From Agarilytica sp045430345 (GTDB taxonomy: Bacteria > Pseudomonadota > Gammaproteobacteria > Pseudomonadales > Cellvibrionaceae): a stretch of 64,000 bases of DNA. The DNA is taken from positions 1-64,000 of the forward strand of contig JAILXT010000003.1 of NCBI GenBank assembly GCA_045430345.1, written 5' to 3'. Numbering within the stretch: position 1 is the stretch's first letter; every line of letters begins with the position of its first letter. Under the pieces are notes generated by a model that saw nothing but the letters and a program-made list of their open reading frames with translations, did no database searches and had not been told where the DNA came from. This document shows positions 23,150 to 32,636 of the stretch, piece by piece. Both the position numbers and the translations under genes were made by a program.

Positions 23150-25354
23150 CTACTCCGCACAATCACTCAACCCATTTATCCAGTTACGAACAATCTGCGT
23201 TCCTTCCGTATCAACACTGAGTGATGCTAGCGGTGGCATGCGGTCATCGGTATTCAAGGTTTCCATTCGCAATAAAACCACTGATGCGTCGGCATTTCCT
23301 GGTGCAATACGTTGGGCGCCTGTTATGCCTAGGTCGTCGAGAGAGGTGTCGATATTACATGCGTTTGTGTCGGCTAAGGCGGTGGTGAAACGGAGATCCA
23401 TGGTGACGCGGTTTCCTGTTCCTGGGCGATGACAGCCAGAGCAGTTACTGTGTAAGTAGCTTCTGGCGCGTTGTTCCAGTGTCGCGTTACTGTCGTCTAA
23501 TGCATACAGGGTTGGGTGGTCATCGCTGGATTGGGGGGCGGTGAAATAACCTGCGTCATTTAGGTAATTGATGATGTTCATTCCAAGGGGCTCGTAATCT
23601 CGGTTGAGCTGTATCGTTTCCAAGCCTAAGCTGGCATCCGAACCGATATGGCATAGGCTGCATTGGTTTGCGCTTGGATAGGTGTGAACAAAATCACCGA
23701 CGTCTTTTGTTTTTCCTTCCGCTAATAATGATGCTTCTGTTTGCGCGTCATTCCATTCGTAGCTATAGCCTTGCCAGCCTGAAGGGTGTTTTACGAGTAG
23801 GCGTGTTTCTAGAAAAGTGTCGTCGTTTAAAAAATGCTTCACCAAAATAGTATCATCAGGAAATCGAAATTTACCATCAGGTAGCACGGTAATATGGCTT
23901 TCATCGGGGATGGCGAATGCGCGTAATTTAGCGGCGCCGTCTGACCACAAGGGGGTTATGTTTGTGTAATCGACGCTACCTGTTGAGGAGGTTTTGGTCT
24001 GGGTATTAAAGCAGCCTGTGTCACTGAGAGCGCTAGGCATTGTGTTCGTGGTCGTTGTTCCATCATGAATACGATAAATCATCTCTCCGGTTGCACCGGG
24101 AAATGCGATAAGCAGGTAAACCTCTCCATCGTTTCCTTGCGCCATCGAATAAGAGGTTCCCAGGCTGTCAAATATCTCCGTTGGCGTGGTGGAGGGGCTC
24201 GCTGTAGAGGGAACAGAAAAATATTGATTGTTGTATATATCCCCAAAAATATAGTGACCAATAAGACTTGTCGATTGGGTTCCCCTATACACGTAACCGC
24301 CGTTGACGGATACGCCTTGGTCTCGCCCATAGACCGAGATCGGTGGGTCATAGAGAGAGGTATCACAGCTTCCGCTGGAGCAGGAATTTCCTTCGACGAT
24401 CGGCCAGCCGTAGTTACCGCCAGATACGACACGATCTACTTCTTCAAATGAATCTTCGCCCACGTCACCTATCCAGGGCAGTCCGGTTTGCATATCTATG
24501 CTAAACCGCCAGGGGTTGCGAAAGCCGTGTGCAAAGATCTCGGGGCAGTCTTGTCCGGCTGCATTGGCGTTGTTATCGCAGCGAGCGCCTCCGGTGTAAG
24601 GGTTATCGCTGGGGATGGAGTACGGGGAGGTGCTGACATCGATACGAATGAGTGAGCCGTAAAGGTTTGTGAGTAATTGGGCGTTGTTGGATGCTTCATC
24701 GTCGCCAAAGGCGGCGTATAGCATGCCGTCTGTACCAAAATGGAGATCACCACCATTGTGGTAAGGGGTGTTCTGATTCAGTGTGAGTAATACCTCTTCG
24801 CTACTCGCATCGATTACCTGAGTGGATGTGTTGACAGAAAAGGACGCAATTGTGGAGCGTGCGTCATTATCGTCATCGTTATATAAAAGAAATACTCTAT
24901 TGTCAGTGGGATAGTTTGGGTGTATCGCCAGGCCAGATAATCCGTACTCTCCGGATGTTGTGATCTTGTTACTAATATCTAAGACCTCTGTGAGGGCGTC
25001 CGCTTCACTATCGTTGCTGAAAGTGTAGACATGACCTTCCCGTTGCAACAAAAACCATATGTTGCTGTCGTTTATTGGTTGAGTCATGGCGAGCGTAGAC
25101 GATGTGCTAGGTAGGTTAGGAAAGGCAGCTTCTAGGCCCATGGTTCCGGGTTCAACGACTGGGTCTGGGGGTATGCAGGTAAGGTTTGACGGACGTTCAA
25201 TACTTGGCGATGGCGATGGCGATGGCGATGGCGATGGCGATGGCGATGGGGTTGCTCCGCCCCCTTTGTTGCTTGATGATCCACCGCCTCCACCACAGCC
25301 AATAAGCAATACGGAGCCAAATATTACCGATATCAAAAGCGTTGTTTTGTTCAT
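23150..25354 (-). CDS. GSDH-type beta-propeller lipoprotein with two heme c motifs
   Basis: The protein is 734 residues. The N-terminal signal ends in the lipobox LIGC, followed by a Gly-rich and (SP)n linker. Residues of about 55-430 match the glucose/sorbosone dehydrogenase propeller (SGEYGLSGLAIHPNYPTDN, HNGGDLHFGTDGMLYAAFGD, GFRNPWRFS), which usually binds PQQ. The C-terminal 290 residues carry two CxxCH motifs (CSLCH, CSGCH) for covalent heme c. It may oxidise a sugar or alcohol in the periplasm and pass electrons to its own hemes. It is transcribed alone, convergent with the hydrolase gene. Confidence 0.82.
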   Translation of the reverse strand: MNKTTLLISVIFGSVLLIGCGGGGGSSSNKGGGATPSPSPSPSPSPSPSPSIERPSNLTCIPPDPVVEPGTMGLEAAFPNLPSTSSTLAMTQPINDSNIWFLLQREGHVYTFSNDSEADALTEVLDISNKITTSGEYGLSGLAIHPNYPTDNRVFLLYNDDDNDARSTIASFSVNTSTQVIDASSEEVLLTLNQNTPYHNGGDLHFGTDGMLYAAFGDDEASNNAQLLTNLYGSLIRIDVSTSPYSIPSDNPYTGGARCDNNANAAGQDCPEIFAHGFRNPWRFSIDMQTGLPWIGDVGEDSFEEVDRVVSGGNYGWPIVEGNSCSSGSCDTSLYDPPISVYGRDQGVSVNGGYVYRGTQSTSLIGHYIFGDIYNNQYFSVPSTASPSTTPTEIFDSLGTSYSMAQGNDGEVYLLIAFPGATGEMIYRIHDGTTTTNTMPSALSDTGCFNTQTKTSSTGSVDYTNITPLWSDGAAKLRAFAIPDESHITVLPDGKFRFPDDTILVKHFLNDDTFLETRLLVKHPSGWQGYSYEWNDAQTEASLLAEGKTKDVGDFVHTYPSANQCSLCHIGSDASLGLETIQLNRDYEPLGMNIINYLNDAGYFTAPQSSDDHPTLYALDDSNATLEQRARSYLHSNCSGCHRPGTGNRVTMDLRFTTALADTNACNIDTSLDDLGITGAQRIAPGNADASVVLLRMETLNTDDRMPPLASLSVDTEGTQIVRNWINGLSDCAE
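25206..25247. repeat. hexanucleotide repeat (GGCGAT)7 in the lipoprotein linker
   Basis: Seven perfect copies of GGCGAT encode the Ser-Pro linker of the GSDH lipoprotein on the minus strand. Copy number changes would keep the frame and only alter linker length. Confidence 0.95.
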
Positions 25355-25605
25355 TTGTAGTGAATCTCTGGGGTGTGGAATGGATCGAAGTGAGGTTAAT
25401 CCTACATCAGCTCGCGGGTAAAGTGCCGTCGTTTACCTGCAAGATAACAAAATGTTAACAATTGCCAAAGTGTTTCGGGTCTATTTAAGGGAGCCGGTTG
25501 GGCTATATTCGTGTAGAAATGATGCCGTATTTGACGGTGATTTCTGGCATCATAGCGGGCAAAATTTGATGTAAATAAGAGCGTATCAACACCTTTGGGG
25601 GCCGT

Positions 25606-26346
25606 ATGTTAGAAAACAAAACCGTGATTATTACTGGGGCAGGCAGTGGGTTAGGCCGGGAATTGGCTAAAGCTTTTTGTGAAAAGGGCGCGTCTGTATT
25701 TGGTATCGGTCGCTCAGTTGAAACGCTTAACGATACGGCGAAAGAAGTATCGGGTGGCAGTTTTACCGCAATGGTCGTGGATGTAAGTGATTTTGTGGCG
25801 GTTGAAAAGGTCGTACAGCATATTCTTGATGAGCAAAAACATATCGACTATTGGTTCAATAACGCAGCGGTTTATCCGAAAGTAAACTTCCTGAATGAAA
25901 GTGCAGAGGAGTGGACGACGGCGTTAAGCATCAATATGAGTGGGGTTGCGAATTGTTGCAAAGCAGTTTTGCCAAGCATGATTGCAAACAATACGGGGCG
26001 CATTTTTAATTTGGGCAGTTGGGCGCATTTGGGGCCTATAGCCGATAGCGCAGTTTATTCGGCAACGAAGGGCGGCGTGCATGTGCTAACAAAAGCCATT
26101 GGTGTTGATTTGGCCAGTGCCCATCCGCAAGCGAATGTTGAGGTTCATGAATGGATCCCCGGACATTTGAATACGCAAATGAGTGATTACACCGGTATGG
26201 AGCCTTCGTTAGCGGCGTCCTGGGCGGTGGATATTGCGATGAGACCGGCGTCTAAAAGAAACAGTATTTTTGAGCAAAACTGGGAGTGGCAGCCACCGAA
26301 ATCGTTACTGGGTAAGATTAAATCTAAGCTCTTATTCTGGAAATAA
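25606..26346 (+). CDS. short-chain dehydrogenase/reductase
   Basis: This 246-residue protein has the cofactor motif TGAGSGLG, the NNAA strand end, catalytic Ser in FNLGSWAH and YSATK (YxxxK). It is an NAD(P)-dependent oxidoreductase of unknown substrate. The C-terminus (EQNWEWQPPKSLL) is unusual: classic SDRs end in a substrate loop, while here the last 60 residues contain several tryptophans. It is convergent with the GMC oxidoreductase, with about 54 bp between stops. Confidence 0.85.
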   Translation: MLENKTVIITGAGSGLGRELAKAFCEKGASVFGIGRSVETLNDTAKEVSGGSFTAMVVDVSDFVAVEKVVQHILDEQKHIDYWFNNAAVYPKVNFLNESAEEWTTALSINMSGVANCCKAVLPSMIANNTGRIFNLGSWAHLGPIADSAVYSATKGGVHVLTKAIGVDLASAHPQANVEVHEWIPGHLNTQMSDYTGMEPSLAASWAVDIAMRPASKRNSIFEQNWEWQPPKSLLGKIKSKLLFWK

Positions 26347-26400
26347 ATATCGGAATGATTCCGTGCTAGGGTATTAAGCTTTCGACGGGTATGTTGAGCT

Positions 26401-28005
26401 TTAGCTTTTTAAGCGTTGTGCGATTTTTTCAGCGACCCGCATTGCGTTAGCGGAAATGGTTAAACTTGGATTGGTTCCGCCACTGGTGGGCATTACGGAG
26501 GCATCCACGATATAAAGATTGTCGAGGTCGTGGGCTTTACAGTTTTTATCGACAACGCTTGTGGTGGGGTCTTCACCTGCACGAGCGGTGCCGCAAGGAT
26601 GACCATAATTAAGGTTGACGTTTAGATTTAACGGCAGAACACGCAGATTTTTCATTTGATCCCGCATGTGATTGCGCATCGACGCGACGCGGTTTTTCAG
26701 TTCTTCGTGTATGGTGTATTCAAAGCGCATCCCGGACGGTGCTGTGTCATCAAGCACCACGCGATTTTCGGGGTAAGGGAAATCTTCGACAATCGTTGTA
26801 AATACCGTTGCTTCACCGTATAACTTTGATGCGATATATGCGGGTATACGCAAAAAATGCCGTAAGGGTTTGAATCTGCTGAGTTTGCTTTGGTCAAATA
26901 GAAGACGCAAAGAATACATAATTAAACCAAAGTCAGCGGCTAAGCCCGTCGATTGAATCTCACCGGCTTTTTCATTATTTAATTCATATAAATCACGGAT
27001 GGCGATGGTTTTGTTGGGGCCATTACGCGAACACTTTCTTTGCGGCCATATACCCAGATAGTCGCTGGCGTGAAACATCAAGTTTTTGCCAACTTGTTGG
27101 CTGGAATTCCCAAGCCCATTTACGTTGTCACTGTTCGCAGACTTTAATAAAAGTGCGGGAGTAAAGTACGCGCCGGCGGAAAGAATAATTATTTTGCCGC
27201 TTATTGTGTAGCGGGTATTATTTTTCAAAACCTGAACAGCCGAGACGCTACCGTTGTTCGCTTCAAGTTGTTGTACGTCAGCATAATCGGCAACAAAAAC
27301 GCTATTTGATGACATCGCCGGAACCAGGCAGCTGTTGTAGGTGTCGCGTTTACAGCCGTGTTTACATATATGTCCGCCACACTCGCCACAATCTTTTTCG
27401 TACTTAACGCCAACGTGTAATCGGTAAGGGTTATAGCCCGCCGCTTTAAATAATTGAAAGAAATGTTGGTCTTGTTCGCACATAGCGGGTGGTGGTTTGA
27501 GTTCGCACTGCACGTTTTTTTCTAGCGGGTCCGGTGTCCCCCGCACAGAAAATAGCTGTTCGCAGCGCTGGTAGTAGGGTGCGATCTCTTCGTATGAAAA
27601 TGGCCAGCCGATCTGCTCACCATTGGGTGCTTTACGTGTCGCGAAATCACTTTTGCGCAGGCGTTGAAGTGCTGCTGCGTAAAGCAATGAAGATCCGCCC
27701 ATACCGCAGCCAAGCGGTGCCCACATATCATGGTCTGTGCCGTTTATCTTTGTGCGAATTTGTGTGGGCCACTTGCCATTAATATATTGTTGGGTTTCAT
27801 TTTCGGGCTCTACTGAAACGCTTTCTTCATCACCATCGAAGTTTGCTGCACCTTTGTCGAGAATGAGGACCTTCAGGCCTTCATTGGCGAGCACATATGC
27901 AGCTGTTCCACCGCCCATACCTGCGCCAATAATGACAACGTCCCATTCTTGCGTTTGGGCCTGTGCTAAATCAACGATTTTGTCTTGGGGGATTTGATGC
28001 AGCAT
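26401..28005 (-). CDS. GMC family FAD-dependent oxidoreductase
   Basis: The protein is 534 residues. The FAD-binding motif VVIIGAGMGGGTAAYVLANE is near residue 24, the GMC signature-like region (WAPLGCGMGGSSLLYAAALQ) near 95, and the C-terminal catalytic region GHPCGTARAGE plus IVDASVMPTSGGTNPSLTI carries the His/Asn pair region. It has a cysteine-rich insert (CGECGGHICKHGC). GMC enzymes oxidise alcohols or sterol-like substrates. There is no signal peptide. It starts 3 bp after the acyltransferase gene, so both are probably co-transcribed. Confidence 0.85.
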   Translation of the reverse strand: MLHQIPQDKIVDLAQAQTQEWDVVIIGAGMGGGTAAYVLANEGLKVLILDKGAANFDGDEESVSVEPENETQQYINGKWPTQIRTKINGTDHDMWAPLGCGMGGSSLLYAAALQRLRKSDFATRKAPNGEQIGWPFSYEEIAPYYQRCEQLFSVRGTPDPLEKNVQCELKPPPAMCEQDQHFFQLFKAAGYNPYRLHVGVKYEKDCGECGGHICKHGCKRDTYNSCLVPAMSSNSVFVADYADVQQLEANNGSVSAVQVLKNNTRYTISGKIIILSAGAYFTPALLLKSANSDNVNGLGNSSQQVGKNLMFHASDYLGIWPQRKCSRNGPNKTIAIRDLYELNNEKAGEIQSTGLAADFGLIMYSLRLLFDQSKLSRFKPLRHFLRIPAYIASKLYGEATVFTTIVEDFPYPENRVVLDDTAPSGMRFEYTIHEELKNRVASMRNHMRDQMKNLRVLPLNLNVNLNYGHPCGTARAGEDPTTSVVDKNCKAHDLDNLYIVDASVMPTSGGTNPSLTISANAMRVAEKIAQRLKS

Positions 28006-28008
28006 GCG

Positions 28009-30039
28009 TTAGCTTCCCGGTGTTTCGAGAAACTTTAGAACAGGCATAAACATGGTGTTGATTTGTTCTGCGCCAAAGGAGGAAACGTGGTTGTTGTCAA
28101 AATAGGTGGGTGCGTCATTGCGCATCAGTGAGCAACTGTCGTTTGTACAAAAAAATGGATGGGTTTTTAATGTGGTTAACAGTTGCTTGTTTTCTGCGTG
28201 AGTTAAGGCCAGTTGCATGGGGCCTTGTCGTTTAACGACGTTAGCGTAGGGTTGAACGGTTAAGGCATCCAAGTTTGTTTGCACTTCTTTGCTGCCGCGC
28301 ATTAGCTCGATGGCAATTTTTCGGCCGACATAACGTTCGAACTCTGGTGGTTGCTCAACAACAAACACTTTTTTGTTCATCTGTTTAAGTGTTTCGAGTG
28401 TTTCGATAAAGCTTTCGATAAACACTCTGCCTTGGTCGGTCACTTTGTTTTGGTCAGAGCCTTCAGGCCAAAGCGCAATTTTATTATGTGCGTCAACACC
28501 AATACCCTCACCGTGAATGTAGTAGGACCAGCGACCGACAATGACAACCGCGTTTATTCGTGCGTCTTTTTCTAATAACGTGCGAATAGCGTTGTTTCTC
28601 ACAGGGCATTGATCATCGATGAGTTTCGAGGAGACAGATTCGTCTTTTTCTACCCCAAATACCGCTGGGCAGCCGCCGGTCCACGCAAGCAGTGCGTGGT
28701 GCGTATTACTATCGATCAAACTTTCGTAACCACGCTTGTAGGCGCCGCCGTGTGAATCGCCCCATATCAGCGTATAAGAGTCTGCATTCAGAGGGTCCCC
28801 TATCGGGCAAAATCCAATGCCGGGTAAAATGTCGTTATCTTCCAGTACACAGCCGCTTAAATCGCCAAAGAGATCGCCCCCTGCGCTCGCAAATGCAGCC
28901 GTTTCCGCGTTGAGTCGTTGGGGCATGCCATTTGTTTTATGAAGATAAAAGCCGCTGGCCATCGCGACAAATGAAAAGGCTGCTGTTGCGGCAAATACCG
29001 GTAACATTTTATTGGACCAGTCGAATTTTCCATGGCGAAAGGGCGTTTCGATGTAGCGATAAGAGAGATACGATGCGGCGACGGTTGCTATAGCGATCAT
29101 GACAATATCGAGCGTAGATAATCCTTCGGGCGATATGTATGCGTAGATAACGTAGAGCGGCCAGTGCCATAAATATAAGGAGTAAGATAATTTGCCAATA
29201 TACACCGGCACAGTGGACGACAATATTTGTTGTACCCATCCTTGATGAGCACTGCCGCTGTATATGAGCAGTGCGGTGCCTAAGCAGGGTATAAATGCGG
29301 TGACGCCAGGAAACAGCGTTTTGTCTGTGTATAAAAATGTGGGCAGAACGATGAGCACCATTCCTGCGATGGCGATTACATTATTCCACGCGCGAGATGT
29401 GAGCTGAGGAATAAATCGGGTCGCGAGTAGTGTGCCCAAAAACATTTCCCAGGCGCGAAAGGGGTAAAGATAAAAGACGGCGCTATTATCTTTTTCAATA
29501 TAACTTACTGCGGCCACAAATGAGATGACGGTGAGGACGAAGAATAATATAAAAAGGTTTTTCCGAGAAAATCGTGCGCATAACCAGGCAACAACGGGGA
29601 AGACAACATAGAATTGTTCTTCAACGGAAAGTGACCAGGTATGGAGTAGCGGTTTTAAATGTGATGCGGTGTCAAAATAACCCGCTTCAAGAAAAAATAA
29701 AATATTGGAAATATAAACGGTAGAAGCAACCAAGCTCTGACCGAATTCTCTAAACTCTCTTGGCAGCATGAAGCTGTAAGCAAGGGCAAAGGTCACCGCC
29801 ATAACGACGACATAAACCGGGAAAAGTCTTCGAATTCGCCGAAAATAAAAATGGCCGAATTCGAAGCGACCTTTTTCGAGTTTGTCAAAAATAATGGAGC
29901 TAATCAAATAGCCAGATAATACAAAGAAAATGTCTACGCCGACGAATCCACCGGAAAAACCAACGACGCCGAAATGAAAGAGAATGACTGCAGTGACCGC
30001 AATGGCCCGGATACCGTCTATGTCTGCACGGTAGTTCAC
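28009..30039 (-). CDS. OafA/YrhL-type acyltransferase with C-terminal SGNH domain
   Basis: The protein is 676 residues. The N-terminal 360 residues form an acyltransferase-3 membrane domain of about ten helices (YRADIDGIRAIAVTAVILFH, then FFVLSGYLISSIIF). The C-terminal 290 residues are an SGNH hydrolase-like domain with TLIWGDSHGGAYKRGY and an ending NNHVSSFGAEQI holding the Asp/His pair region. Such fusions O-acetylate lipopolysaccharide or exopolysaccharide sugars. It lies at the edge of the polysaccharide locus, which suits this role. Confidence 0.88.
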   Translation of the reverse strand: MNYRADIDGIRAIAVTAVILFHFGVVGFSGGFVGVDIFFVLSGYLISSIIFDKLEKGRFEFGHFYFRRIRRLFPVYVVVMAVTFALAYSFMLPREFREFGQSLVASTVYISNILFFLEAGYFDTASHLKPLLHTWSLSVEEQFYVVFPVVAWLCARFSRKNLFILFFVLTVISFVAAVSYIEKDNSAVFYLYPFRAWEMFLGTLLATRFIPQLTSRAWNNVIAIAGMVLIVLPTFLYTDKTLFPGVTAFIPCLGTALLIYSGSAHQGWVQQILSSTVPVYIGKLSYSLYLWHWPLYVIYAYISPEGLSTLDIVMIAIATVAASYLSYRYIETPFRHGKFDWSNKMLPVFAATAAFSFVAMASGFYLHKTNGMPQRLNAETAAFASAGGDLFGDLSGCVLEDNDILPGIGFCPIGDPLNADSYTLIWGDSHGGAYKRGYESLIDSNTHHALLAWTGGCPAVFGVEKDESVSSKLIDDQCPVRNNAIRTLLEKDARINAVVIVGRWSYYIHGEGIGVDAHNKIALWPEGSDQNKVTDQGRVFIESFIETLETLKQMNKKVFVVEQPPEFERYVGRKIAIELMRGSKEVQTNLDALTVQPYANVVKRQGPMQLALTHAENKQLLTTLKTHPFFCTNDSCSLMRNDAPTYFDNNHVSSFGAEQINTMFMPVLKFLETPGS

Positions 30040-30227
30040 TGAATTTGCCTCATGGCCAAGTTACGAATCGTGAGTGCACCGTTACTGCGAAAAGCAGCGA
30101 CGCGCGATGAGCGGGAAGGATAAAACATGTGTGTTTGGAAAGCCATAGCGCCTTTAATCGTGCGTTGGGGGTGTCGATAATAGGGAAATATTCAATCGAA
30201 GCACGCCTAAAGAATATTAAAACGTGT

Positions 30228-30734
30228 TTATACGTTAGGAATAATTTTCGCGGGGATACCCACGGCTGTCGCGCCAGGGGGCACGTCTTGTAAAACGACG
30301 GCATTCGCGCCGATTTTGGCGTGGTCGCCAATTTTCACTGCACGTACTATTTTTGCCCCTGCGCCAATATCCACGTGTCCACCCACTTCCACACCTTCAA
30401 CCAGCGTCACTTGTTGCAAAATCAAACAGTTTGGGCCAACACTCGAATAGGGATGAATAACAACACCGGTGGGGTGGGTGAGTAACAAACCACCGCCAAG
30501 GTTACAGTTTAGTGGGATGTCGGCACCACTGGCGACACTCCAAAAGCGATGTTGAAGAACGTGTATTTTCGAGCGCAGTTTACCCATGAAGCCGCCGTTA
30601 GCGGTCGCGGCTTGGTAGCGGCGAATAGATTTTAATAGCTGCTTGGCGGGGTCCCACCAAGAGGTCATCGCTTCTCGACTCCAATCGGGGTCGGTGGCGG
30701 AGATATTGATATGAGTCGGAGGGTGCTGAGGCAT
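30228..30734 (-). CDS. serine acetyltransferase-like hexapeptide protein
   Basis: This 168-residue protein has a left-handed beta-helix with hexapeptide repeats (GVVIHPYSSVGPNCLILQQ, IGAGAKIVRAVKIGDHAKIG) and the terminal VPPGATAVGIPAKII, typical of CysE-like O-acetyltransferases. It is shorter than housekeeping CysE (about 270), resembling versions found in polysaccharide loci that acetylate a sugar or serine. It lies 188 bp upstream of the O-acyltransferase gene on the same strand. Confidence 0.82.
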   Translation of the reverse strand: MPQHPPTHINISATDPDWSREAMTSWWDPAKQLLKSIRRYQAATANGGFMGKLRSKIHVLQHRFWSVASGADIPLNCNLGGGLLLTHPTGVVIHPYSSVGPNCLILQQVTLVEGVEVGGHVDIGAGAKIVRAVKIGDHAKIGANAVVLQDVPPGATAVGIPAKIIPNV

Positions 30735-30803
30735 GAAGATCGTTTTTTTAAATCGTTATATGGCGCTCAGTATAATCGATTTTTTGAGTAAAAGAGTGAT
30801 GCC

Positions 30804-31475
30804 TTAGCACCAGGATTGACCGCCGATGGGTTCTTCTAGCAGTTCTTTCACGTTTGCTTCGATGATTTTGTAGCCAACGTTACCGGTAAGTCTTTGTCGG
30901 TTTTCATTAAAGATCAGTGTTGGGCTGGAGTGGACTGCCAGGCTGCTCGAGAGTTGAGCATCGTGGGATAACGCGGCGTAAGCACTGCCGTTTTCTATGG
31001 TATCCATAATTTGCACGGTGGGAAGCGCAGACTTTTCAACAATGTCACGCAGGACCTTTGTGTCTGAAATGTCTCGGTTTTCGCAGAAGAATGAATGGCG
31101 AACGGTTTTGAGAAAATGCCTAAACGACCCTTTGGGTATGAGGCCTTGCTCTTCAAGGAGTCTCGCTGCGCAAAGATATAAGTGCCCAGGGAGGGAGGAC
31201 CGGGGGGTTGGGTCAACCCACAGGGAGGGATGGATATTTAGGTGAGGAAAATCTTCCGCTAGACTGGCGACGTGTTTGTGATAGCCCTTTACGCCACCTT
31301 TGTCTTGCCAATTGGAGACCATTTTTCGATGCGCATCACCAAATACCGCGAAGAAATGGAAATCAATCTCCACCTGATCGCCAAAATGTTTCAGGAGTTC
31401 GTCAATGCGCCTTTGTGATACGTAGGCCCAGACACATAGGATATCGGAGTAATGGGTAATCTTGATTGTGCTCAT
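30804..31475 (-). CDS. DsbA-family (FrnE-like) thioredoxin-fold protein
   Basis: This 223-residue protein has the DsbA fold with a helical insert and a cis-Pro region SSPTLIFNE. Where DsbA has CxxC it has ILCVWAY, so only the first cysteine is kept; it resembles FrnE or HCCA-isomerase-like members. A second isolated cysteine is at the C-terminus (GQSWC). There is no signal peptide, so it is likely cytoplasmic. It may act as a glutathione- or thiol-dependent isomerase or reductase. The substrate is unknown. Confidence 0.75.
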   Translation of the reverse strand: MSTIKITHYSDILCVWAYVSQRRIDELLKHFGDQVEIDFHFFAVFGDAHRKMVSNWQDKGGVKGYHKHVASLAEDFPHLNIHPSLWVDPTPRSSLPGHLYLCAARLLEEQGLIPKGSFRHFLKTVRHSFFCENRDISDTKVLRDIVEKSALPTVQIMDTIENGSAYAALSHDAQLSSSLAVHSSPTLIFNENRQRLTGNVGYKIIEANVKELLEEPIGGQSWC

Positions 31476-31615
31476 GCCTTCCTCATTAATACGAATATGA
31501 GACGAGCCACTCTAGCAGAGTGACTGCGGCTGGAATTTGATTTTCATCTAAATTGATTGATTATAAATATAGTCGAGCAGCGCGTGGGTGAGGTAGGAAT
31601 TTGCGATATAGGCTA

Positions 31616-32578
31616 TTACGAGAATGCGTGGCTGATCATATCGCGCAGAAAGCGCCTGGGATCTGGGTTTTCTTTGCGTTCAATGAGGCAGCGTAAGCTA
31701 TAAAAGCAGCCGCCCGCCACGCGCAATATGGTGGCAAGTGTAAAGTAGAGGCGTCCGTGGTTCTTTTTGAAATAGTATTTTCGTGAGTCTAGCCAGTAAG
31801 TGGGGATACGGTCCCACTTACTCATGCCCGTTGATGCTGAACCGATATGTGCCACTTTGCTTTCCAGCACATAGCGTATTGGCCAGCCCAAACGTTTTGC
31901 GCGTAAGCATAAATCGGTTTCTTCAAAATATAAGAAGAACGTTTCGTCGAATACGCCTATCTCTTCCAGCGCTTTCATGCGCATCAACATACTTGCACCG
32001 GCAAGCCAATCGACGTCGCGGCTTTGTTCGAGGATGCCCAGTGGCACGATGTGATTTTTTAGCAGTTTACTAATTGGGCCAAAGCGCGCTGCTCCTTCGA
32101 ACTCTCCGAGCGCATTGGGGAAGCGAAATGCCGTTTCGTGTGGGGTTCCATCGGTGCCATAGATATAGCTGCCTGCAAAACCGTAGTTAGTGTGCTGATC
32201 AAGAAAGCTTACCAATTGCTGAATGGCATCCTCGTCTGGAAAGGCGTCTGAGTTAAGCACATAGACATATTCAAGGTCGTGAAACTGTTCCCGCGCGTAT
32301 TGGATGGCAAAGTTATTACCCGCACCAAAGCCACCATTGTGACCGGTTTGGTGTACTTCGACTTTATCCCAGCCAAAGCGATTGAGACGCTGTTTATCGG
32401 CCGTGGTTGTGCGGAGTTTTTCCTCGCTGGCGTCTTGGGAGTCGTTGTCGACGACGAGAATACGCCATTCTTCTTTCATGTTTGCTAACGCCAGAATGGT
32501 TGCGTCGACGGCCTTTACGGTGAGTTCTGGCGTACGGTAGTTAAGTATTGAAACTGCGAGTTTCAAGGTTGCCTCCAA
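31616..32578 (-). CDS. GT2 family glycosyltransferase, rhamnosyltransferase-like
   Basis: The protein is 320 residues. A GT-A fold is shown by LAVSILNYRTPELT, VVDNDSQDAS, HNGGFGAGNNFA, VLNSDAFPD (the DxD-like site is NSD) and FLYFEETDLCLRAKRLGW. The C-terminus has a hydrophobic segment. Related enzymes transfer rhamnose from dTDP-rhamnose, and this locus also contains a complete rml set. The exact linkage is unknown. Confidence 0.85.
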   Translation of the reverse strand: MEATLKLAVSILNYRTPELTVKAVDATILALANMKEEWRILVVDNDSQDASEEKLRTTTADKQRLNRFGWDKVEVHQTGHNGGFGAGNNFAIQYAREQFHDLEYVYVLNSDAFPDEDAIQQLVSFLDQHTNYGFAGSYIYGTDGTPHETAFRFPNALGEFEGAARFGPISKLLKNHIVPLGILEQSRDVDWLAGASMLMRMKALEEIGVFDETFFLYFEETDLCLRAKRLGWPIRYVLESKVAHIGSASTGMSKWDRIPTYWLDSRKYYFKKNHGRLYFTLATILRVAGGCFYSLRCLIERKENPDPRRFLRDMISHAFS

Positions 32579-32636
32579 TAAGTGGCTAGGTTTTTCGCCT
32601 CTACTCTGACGAAAGAATTAATAGGAATAGCAGATG

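Noticed and set aside
25086..25421. Plus-strand frame with Asp-Gly repeats over the GGCGAT tract
   Set aside because: It is the reverse reading of the Ser-Pro linker of the lipoprotein gene; the signal peptide and domains support the minus strand.
30050..30331. 93-codon minus-strand frame between acyltransferase and hexapeptide gene
   Set aside because: It overlaps the end of the hexapeptide gene in another frame and has no domain or signal features.
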